Source of the DNA: Patella vulgata
Lineage: Eukaryota > Mollusca > Gastropoda > Patellidae
Reading direction: 5' to 3'
Assembly (NCBI RefSeq): GCF_932274485.2
Contig: NC_065883.2
Coordinates: forward strand, 73,305,839 to 73,369,838
Length of the DNA stretch: 64,000 bases
The translations under genes and the position numbers were made by a program. Under the pieces are notes generated by a model. It was not told the origin of the DNA. It was given only the letters and a program-made list of their open reading frames with translations, and did no database searches. Positions 57,000 to 64,000 of this stretch are shown here, piece by piece. Each line of letters begins with the position of its first letter. The first letter of the stretch is position 1.

Positions 57000-57275
57000 G
57001 AGAGAGAGAGAGAAATGGGGTTTAACGTCCACTCGACACAACCCAAGTCATTTTGGGTTTAACATATGGTTCAATTTTATTTCAATAATTCGCTTGCGCG
57101 TAGGGGGCTTTAGCAGTGGGAGGAAAACGGAGGACCCGGGGAAAACCCACGAGGTTGGACAGGCGACCCTATTCCTTGTCACGTACAACCGGGGAATCGA
57201 AACCACGCCAGATGACGCAATGACAGGCCTTATGATACAGCGCGTACGTGCAAACCATTCGGCCATCCATATCTA
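57000..57275 (-). mobile_element. SINE-B, near full length
   Basis: GA tail, AAATGGGGTTTAACGTCCAC, GAAAACCCACGAGGTTGGAC, and head side GTGCAAACCATTCGGCCATC. Confidence 0.85.
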
Positions 57276-57359
57276 TATAGGTATCTCCACACGGAGTACC
57301 AATTGAAATGAGTACAAATCTGTGATTTGATATAATTTCATCCTTACTAAGAGCAGAAC

Positions 57360-57530
57360 GTCGCCTGTTCAACCTCGTGGGTTTTCTCCGGGTCCTCCGC
57401 TTTCCTCCCACTTCTAAAGACCCCTACGCGCAAGCGTATTATGTAAATAAAATTTAAACCATATGTTAGTCCAGAAATGACCTAGTTTGTGTCGAGTGGA
57501 CGTTAAACCCCATTTCTCTCTCTCTCTCTA
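57360..57530 (+). mobile_element. SINE-B 3' half
   Basis: GTCGCCTGTTCAACCTCGTG to GACGTTAAACCCCATTTC and a TC microsatellite. Confidence 0.85.
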
Positions 57531-57575
57531 TAATAATTTTAGGCTGAACATGTAATACGCACATTTGTAACACGT

Positions 57576-57850
57576 TTCAATACCATATCATTCTACGCGA
57601 ACTAACAATAAGTGGTTTATTGGATAAAACGGAAACAATTTCGTTGATAGCTTCAAAATAATATATAATATCTTCCTGCGCGAACTAACAATAAATTGCT
57701 TATTGGACAAAACAGAAACAGTTTCGTTTGTAGCTGTAAAATAATATACCATATCTTTCTAGGCGAACGAACAATAACTTGTTTATTGGACAGAACGGAA
57801 ACAATTTCGTTTGCAGCTGTACAATAATATACGATTTATCATTTTATATG
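57576..57850. repeat. Three tandem units of about 93 bp
   Basis: GCGAACTAACAATAA recurs at about 57598, 57692 and (as GCGAACGAACAATAA) 57764, each followed by ATTGGAYAAAACRGAAACA and TTTCGTTTG. A single unit lies at 44640. Confidence 0.75.
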
Positions 57851-58251
57851 ACGTATTTTTACTGATAATTAAATTAATGTGAAAATTTGCAACACGTTTT
57901 CAGGGATGGGCTGAAGATGAGTAATGTTAATATTATTGCGCATATAGTTTGGGTTTCCCTTCTATAGTTATGAACTTACGTCGTTTTTTGATAAATTTCA
58001 AAGACTGCCGCACGTTAAATATGTGCGTAAGCTAGAAACAACAGGATATACTCTAGAGAACTTTTGCACCTGTTTGGAGAGGACGCCGCATGCCCCCATC
58101 CCCTTCCACCCTCATAGAGCCGAAACACCTCACGGAGCAAGGATTGGTCCGTCTCTGGTATCATATAGACCGGTAGTAACATGTTCATTTCTGTCTTATG
58201 AATTGTTTACAGTGTTCATTACTGATAGTCGCGGCTTTGCTCCCAGTGTTG

Positions 58252-58440
58252 GCGGAGAGAGTTCATCGGAATTTTCCGGCGTGACATTCCCTTGTCTGTG
58301 GTGCAGGACGGAGGGTCTGACAAGGACAGCTGTCTAGTCGTTCGGATGGGGCAAAAAACAGAGGTCTCGTGTACACATTGGCAGTTGGAAATCGATATAA
58401 GTGTAGGCTGTAGCGTCGTTGTCCGGGAAAAATTTCGCGA
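58252..58440 (+). mobile_element. SINE-A body fragment
   Basis: GGAGAGAGTTCATCGGAATT, AGGACAGCTGTCTAGTCGTT and CGATATAAGTGTAGGCTG; both ends missing. Confidence 0.75.
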
Positions 58441-58513
58441 GGTGCTTCCACTCTAGGTGGGGGTGGGGTGGGGCTCGGAGGGTTCTCTCCTTTCGGCATG
58501 AAATATCTTTTGA

Positions 58514-58858
58514 AATGAAATGAAATGGGGTTTAACGTCCTACTGTTCTGCTCCTAACCTGGGCTAATGAAGACGGGCATACGCCATACAGTGTGCTATG
58601 AGGGAAATTTTGCCCGGGCAGCGGCGCTACGGCCTACTCTTATATCGAATTCCAACTGCCAAGGGATCTTTTACGTGCATGCCAATTTGTACACGGGACC
58701 TCGGTTTTTCGTCCCATCAGGCCCTCCATCCTGCATCACTGACAAGGGGAAACCACGCCGGAAAATCTGAATGAACTTTCTCGGCCAATGCAGGGATCGA
58801 ATACCCGACCTCCAGGCTAGCGAGCCAGCGTCTTACCCACTTAGCCACGTGATCCCCC
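58514..58858 (-). mobile_element. SINE-A, full length with small deletion
   Basis: GAAATGAAATGGGGTTTAAC to CCACGTGATCCCCC; the GAACGACTAGACAGCTGTCC block is missing between CCCATC and AGGCCC (58715). Confidence 0.9.
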
Positions 58859-58951
58859 GAAATATCTTTTGAAAAACTGACTGTAAATGATGTTTTCTAT
58901 AGTATGTCCTGGTGTTTCTTGTTTATGTACAAATTTTATGCCCGACAATCT

Positions 58952-59042
58952 ATCGGTAAGTGGGTAAGACGCTGGTTCCCTAGTCTGGAGGTCGGGTGTT
59001 CGATCCCCGCATTGGCCGAGAAAGTTCATTCAGATTTTCCTC
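58952..59042 (+). mobile_element. SINE-A head fragment
   Basis: GTAAGTGGGTAAGACGCTGG, GGGTGTTCGATCCCCGC and GAAAGTTCATTCAGATTTTC only. Confidence 0.75.
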
Positions 59043-59158
59043 CATACAGGCCACCCCCATAAAATATTTTTAAAGTTTGAGTCTTCTGTAAACACTGTTT
59101 CAGCATATTTTACGGGGTTAAACTAAAACATCACACCAACATATTGTGATATGTACAG

Positions 59159-59342
59159 GGCCCTTATTCACGAAAACTTAAACTAAGATACAATCGAAAT
59201 TTTAAGAAATATTGCAATTAGATTGGCTGACTAATATCCAAATTGGATATATGCAAATTTATTTTACTGGTCAGCCAATCGAATTGCAGTATTTCTTAAA
59301 ATTTCGATTGTATCTTAGTTTAAGTTTTCGTGAATAACGGCC
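59159..59342. mobile_element. 184-bp foldback MITE with CAG target duplication
   Basis: GGCCCTTATTCACGAAAACT and inverted GGCCGTTATTCACGAAAACT begin arms of about 75 bp with few differences. CAG flanks both sides (59156-59158 and 59343-59345). End style and 3-bp duplication match the 6068-9952 element. Confidence 0.85.
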
Positions 59343-59609
59343 CAGGTTTTATACAGATAGAATCTTAACTAATCCTAATAATTGTTGTAAATAAATAGAA
59401 GTTAGGGCCTACTATGTAAATTTGGGGGGGGGGTCCAAGTATATTCAGACCCCCTCCCCCCCAGAAAAACAATTGGGGGGCGGGGGTCGCCCCCCACATG
59501 TGTGACGCCCATGCATCCCCCCCCCCTTTTTTATGATAGTCAGCTAGCTTTTTTATATGCTTATACCTCTATAACTGCTTATACCTCTATAACAAGTTGC
59601 ATATTAGGG

Positions 59610-59781
59610 TCGCATTTTCTACCTCATGGGTTTTCTCCGGGTTCTCTGGTTACCTCCCACTGCTAAAGACCCCTACGCGCATGTGAATTATTGAAATACA
59701 ATTGAACCATATGTTAGTCTCAGAATTACCAATAGTTTGTGTGATTGGACCTCAATCTCTCTCTCTCTCTCTCTCTCTCTC
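59610..59781 (+). mobile_element. SINE-B 3' half, diverged
   Basis: CATGGGTTTTCTCCGGGTTC, CCCACTGCTAAAGACCCCTA and a TC microsatellite (59755-59781); the CGTTAAAC part has decayed. Confidence 0.75.
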
Positions 59782-59838
59782 TGGTGTGAGAAAAAAGATA
59801 AATTTTCATATACCAGAGAGAAACTAGAGGACCCAAGA

Positions 59839-60209
59839 AATGAAATAAAATGAAATAAAATGAAATGGGGTTTAACATCCTACTGTTCTGCTCCTATACT
59901 GGGCTAATGAAGACGGGCATACGCCATACAGTGTGTTATGAGGGAAATTTTGCCCAGGCAGTGGCGCTACGGCCTACTCTTATATCGAATTCCAACTGCC
60001 AAGGGATCTTTTACGTGCATGCCAATAAGTACACAGGACCTCGTTTTTTTTTTGTCCCATCCGAACGACTAGACAGCTGTCCTTGTCAGGCCCTCCGTCC
60101 TACATCACTGACAAGGGGAAACCACGCCGGAAAATCTGGATGAACTTTCTCCGCCAATGCAGGGATCAAACACCCGACCTCTAGATTAGCGAGCAAGCCA
60201 CGTGATCCA
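59839..60209 (-). mobile_element. SINE-A, near full length
   Basis: GAAATGGGGTTTAACATCCT to AGCCACGTGATCC. Together with the sequence to 60440 it forms a duplicate of 55610-56135. Confidence 0.9.
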
Positions 60210-60394
60210 AGAAAACCCCACAAGGTTGGACAGTCAACCCTACTCCTTGTCACATTCAAGCGACAATCAAACACCAGGCCACTTGACTTTATGATTTCAC
60301 GCCCACCTTAATCCACTAGACCACCCCCACCCTATTTTTATATACCAGTAGGCTACTAATTTAAAATATGGAGACAGATTTATTATAATTGTTG

Positions 60395-60540
60395 TTTTAC
60401 ATATCACAGACGTTTACATAATATATAAAATATCACAGATACAGCTCACAGCACAAATAATATATAAAATATCACAGGTACAACTCACAGCACAAATAAT
60501 ATATAAAATATCACAGGTACAACTCACAGCACAATTAATA
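60395..60540. repeat. Three tandem units of 39 bp
   Basis: AATATATAAAATATCACAG plus TACARCTCACAGCACAA, three times. Confidence 0.85.
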
Positions 60541-60680
60541 TACATCAGATACACACTAGCACACTTCTTTATAAATTAGGCCCAAAATAAAAATACCTGT
60601 GTTTATGGTTATCCTACCAACTCTATTTTTTTAGAACGATAATTTCTGGGGGCGGGGTCTCATGTTCCAACCTGTCCAAC

Positions 60681-60975
60681 CAAAAATATACTAATGTCCA
60701 AAAATATACTAATGTCCAAAAATATACTAATGTCCATAATTATACTAATGTCCAAAATATGCTTATGTCCAAAAATATACTAATGTCCAAAATATACTAA
60801 TGTTCAAAAATATACTAATGTCCAAAATATACTAATGTCCAAAACTATACTAATGTCCAAAATATACTAATGTCCAAAAATATACTAATGTCCAAATATA
60901 TTCCAAAATATATTAATGTCCAAAAATATACTAATGTCCAATGTCCAAAAATATACTTATGTCCAAAATAAATGT
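60681..60975. repeat. Minisatellite, 17-18 bp unit
   Basis: About 16 copies of ATACTAATGTCCAAAA; one unit is duplicated oddly at about 60940 (TAATGTCCAATGTCC). Confidence 0.9.
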
Positions 60976-61859
60976 TACACACTAAAAATATGACTAAGTT
61001 TTTTTTTAGATTAAAAACATTTGATAAAACATTACTGAGCTTGTCTCTTGCGTCCAAACTCAACATTTCTAAGCAAATCAAATTGACCTTGTACTCAATT
61101 ACCCATACAATGGAAAACGACTTTGGCTGATACAGCATGAAATGCACAGTGAATACTTTCTTTTGGACATTAGTTTATTAGTTTTAGTTCAGATTCTTTA
61201 GAAACAGACACCAATAACTTAGAACTCAATAATTGAATCACATATCACATCATTGAAGAGCCCCAGGGAAGAACGATCTAGGTCACTTTTTCAACAAACC
61301 CCAGTTAATGGCGCCATCTGGTAGCAAATTGTATAAGCTTTCTGTGGAACAATAAGTTTCAGGTAAAAACGACCGGAGTCACATCGAACCAAGGCCCTTC
61401 TGAAATGGCCTCCTGGACAAATACAAGTCCATCGTACCCTTTATTTAACCTTAATTTGCCTGAAAAGTTGACGTCAGTTGTACTGGTAATTGTGGTTTGT
61501 ATTAAACATCATTTTGAAGTTGTTATTAAACCCACTTGTTGTTCTGTTCGCGTCAAACATTCTAGTCCAAAAGTCTCTTTTGCCTTCAACGTTCTTCCGC
61601 CTGGGCTCTTCAATTTTAATTACTTCTCTAAGGTAATAATGTTTTTATTCTATTCCATGTTTTTGAAATCAGTTTCACACAGAATAATATATAACTTGCA
61701 GAATAACTTCTATGCTCCTCAGATGTTCTTAGTTCCAGGAGAAAGGAATGCTGCCAGGGAAAATACACTTAAGTTGATATTAAAGTTTTAATGTTTATTT
61801 GGTGATCATAGATTTAGAACTATATGTGCATCCTGACTCATAGTATAAATTCAATGTAC

Positions 61860-61865
61860 TTTATT
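61860..61865 (-). terminator. Polyadenylation signal, minus-strand gene at 62 kb
   Basis: AATAAA on the minus strand about 81 nt after the stop at 61946-61948. Confidence 0.5.
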
Positions 61866-61945
61866 CCTTAAGGAAGGGATGAGAATTCTCAGATGTTGTC
61901 AGGAAAATATAAAGATTGAATGTTTATTTGACATTACATAAAGGA

Positions 61946-62107
61946 TTATCTCGCTGCGATCATAGATTTAGTACTATGTGTATCCTGACTACTTTGTTTA
62001 CGATTGGTCCGCGTACTCTCTAAACTTGGTGCTATCGATGTACGTCGTCCCCGTAACATTTTGTCTGCTGGCATCGGAGTTCCAATAATACTTCCTTCTT
62101 CAATTTC
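61946..62107 (-). CDS. Last coding exon of an unidentified gene
   Basis: Acceptor CTCATTATTTCAG, then 53 codons in phase 0: EIEEGSIIGTPMPADKMLRG, RRTSIAPSLESTRTNRKQSS, QDTHSTKSMIAAR and stop. The tail is basic, Ser/Thr-rich and looks disordered, with RRTS as a possible kinase site. I do not recognise the family. Upstream candidate exons that keep phase are 63134-63068 (ends phase 0, donor CTG/GTAAGTC), 63670-63634 and 63890-63827; these are weak because several AG choices were possible. Confidence 0.45.
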   Translation of the reverse strand, partial: EIEEGSIIGTPMPADKMLRGRRTSIAPSLESTRTNRKQSSQDTHSTKSMIAAR

Positions 62108-62246
62108 CTGAAATAATGAGATTGAAATATCAGAGATTTGACCACATTCATAATACTTTTTACAGATTGCTTTGTGTTACTCTCATATCACCTGGCACTA
62201 TCCTATCATTACTAAATGACCAGGGGAAGTATAGAAGGATTGAAAC

Positions 62247-62527
62247 AGAGAGAGAGAGAGAGAAATGGGGTTTAACGTCCACTCGACACAAACTAGGTCA
62301 TTTCGGGACTAACATATGGTTTAATTTTATTTACATAATTCGCTTGCGCGTAGGGGTCTTTAGCAGTGGGGGGAAACCGGAGGACCCGGAGAAAACCCAC
62401 GAGGCTGGACAGGCGACCCTACTCCTTGCCACGTACAACCCGGGATTCGAAACCACGCCAGTCGACTCAATGACAGACTTTATGATACAGCGCGCGCACG
62501 CTAACCATTCAGCCATCCAACCCCCCA
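62247..62527 (-). mobile_element. SINE-B, full length
   Basis: GA tail, AAATGGGGTTTAACGTCCAC, TCGACACAAACTAGGTCATT, GGATTCGAAACC (B box reversed) and GCTAACCATTCAGCCATCCA (A box end reversed). Confidence 0.9.
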
Positions 62528-62920
62528 AACAAGCCAACAATTAAAAGCAGAGTCTTTACGTTCCAAAATGTCCGCCAATCAAATTGCTTATCGCTCCTTA
62601 GCCTAAGTAGAATATGCTCATTATCGAACTTAGTCAAGGTATCGATGTAATGAAACTATACACCAAGTTTCTTATCACTCTCACTTAACCAGAACTAAAG
62701 TTATCTTGCCCCAAAGCATCAACCAATCAAATTGCTTATCTCTGCTTACCCTCAGCAGAAAATGCTCATCTTCGAACTCCATCAAGGAATTCGCCTAATA
62801 AACACCTACACCAAGTTTGAACATTCTAGCTTAATTTAAAGCAGATTTATTGTGTCCCAAAAAGTATGACAGACGGACAGAGACAGACCGACCGACCCAT
62901 TTTAATAGTCCCCTGCACAC
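62528..62920. repeat. Family C element without palindromic end
   Basis: CAAGCCAAC start, two and a half monomers (CAATCAAATTGCTTATC at 62577 and 62724), GACAGACGGACAGAGACAGA, then AGTCCCCTGCACAC where the palindrome should be. Confidence 0.8.
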
Positions 62921-63157
62921 AAAATTTTTTTATTGAATGAATGCGAAAGAAATTAGTGCTAAATACACAAGATTAAATGTACAAAAATCAGCAATGACTT
63001 TAAGTACAAATATTAGAATTTATAAGAGACATTAAATTACATCTTGATTATATGTAGACAGACTTACCAGAATATAATCCAGTCTATTTGTAGCATTTAA
63101 AAGATAGAAATAATAATATGTATATTTACTACTACTTGTATACCAGACAGTAAAAAA

Positions 63158-63545
63158 AAGAGAGAGTGGGGGGGGGGGTAATGTCCGCTTGACACAAACT
63201 ACATGGGTTTTTTTTTATTATTGGTAGGAAACGACACCGGGACTTGGCATCCTTGGAGAAACCCTTAGACTTGAACAGACAAACCTACTCCATGTCATCT
63301 GCAAACTCGAGTCCAACTCCAAACCCCAGCCGGTTAGGTCTAAATATTAAGACCATCTGCAGATTCCGTCATGGTCACAAGATGTAAACAGGGCTAGTGC
63401 TAACCCCAACCCTAGCCCTAATTCACAATCTCGTCAACAAATACATGCTCTAACTCTATTTACATCTTGACGAAATCTGCAGGTGGCCTTAATATTTAGA
63501 GCTGACAAACACTGCTACTTGACTCAATGACAGTGCGTGTGCAGT
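63158..63545 (-). mobile_element. SINE-B copy, diverged and interrupted
   Basis: GAGAGAGTGGGGGGGGGGG, TAATGTCCGCTTGACACAAA, CCTACTCCATGTCATCTGCA, then a foldback insertion (63336-63504), then CTACTTGACTCAATGACAGT. Confidence 0.6.
63336..63504. mobile_element. Foldback element inside SINE-B
   Basis: GTCTAAATATTAAGACCATC and CTGCAGATTCCGTCATGG are mirrored by TGACGAAATCTGCAGGTGGC and CTTAATATTTAGAGC. The core contains TAACCCCAACCCTAGCCC. Confidence 0.7.
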
Positions 63546-64000
63546 ATCCAATGATATGTATATATAATTACTAAAACGATATATATATAACTACTACTAT
63601 ATAGCTAGATACATAAATATAACTATTAACTACCTGTATGCTAGCCAGAAAAATGTGTATGATGCCCAATCTGATTAAAGCACAGATCCTATTTCAATTC
63701 TTTAAATGATATCTAGAAACACGGTTAACTATTCATAACAAAACACAACACACGGTATATATGGATATAACTACTTCTCTGTTATTTAATAACCACGTTT
63801 ATCATTAACTTGAAAAACTGACCTACCTGTGTTACGAAATACACTACCTCCATTCAACTGACAGTTTATCAACCTCAAGTCATCATAAATCTAATATTTT
63901 CAAACGAGCACCTCTGACCAAAACCACAAGACAATAAGGTCAAAACCTTTAAAACTTTGTATACTATAAAACTACCAGTGAAATTTTGTTAAAACCTTGT

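Noticed and set aside
61405-61791. 128-codon plus-strand frame as a gene
   Set aside because: Composition is unremarkable, the start context is weak and no homologous pattern is seen; it also lies opposite the downstream end of the minus-strand gene.
62116-62544. 142-codon open frame
   Set aside because: It runs through a SINE-B copy; the mirror frame on the other strand is equally open. Same for frames near 4730, 57094 and 53018.

Overview
The window reads as AT-rich, repeat-dense, intron-bearing nuclear DNA of an invertebrate, most likely a mollusc. That placement is inference. It rests on GT-AG introns, AATAAA signals, an AIG1/GIMAP-type GTPase, a single-domain von Willebrand C (SVWC) secreted peptide gene, Penelope-like, L2/CR1-like and I-like retroelements, and hundreds-of-bp satellite and MITE families. 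No bacterial, phage or CRISPR feature was seen. Nearly every long open frame is a shadow of a repeat; the few host genes had to be found as short exons flanked by splice signals and checked by reading-phase agreement.

Layout. 1-2419 is a whole short DNA transposon with 170-bp identical inverted ends, carrying a LINE 3' fragment. 6068-9952 is a second inverted-repeat element packed with a hairpin satellite; an unfilled relative of its insertion site lies at 41201-41520. 12622-15413 and 20176-22089 hold a satellite-like family (C) built of about 146-bp monomers ending in a 30-bp palindrome. 18110-24292 has an I-like LINE remnant, a deleted Tc1/mariner and an L2/CR1-like endonuclease. 25593-28499 is the GIMAP-like gene, with a retroelement antisense in its intron. 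29100-40650 is a graveyard of LINEs, a Ty3/Gypsy fossil, a Penelope-like element and dispersed repeats. 43235-54330 is the minus-strand SVWC gene, whose second coding exon exists twice. Inside its long intron, on the opposite strand, lies a predicted three-exon gene (48232-50195) for a 78-residue N-myristoylation-motif, single-pass membrane protein. 53868-63545 is dense in two tRNA-derived SINE families. 61946-63890 holds the 3' end of a further minus-strand gene.

How parts relate. Two unrelated tRNA-headed SINE families (A and B) share the same 3' tail (GGACGTTAAACCCCATTTC), implying one partner LINE. A duplication copied an SVWC exon together with an intronic SINE-A insertion, so the exon duplication is younger than that SINE. 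The host-gene models are internally consistent in phase and in polyadenylation signal placement but are unproven; transcript data would settle them.
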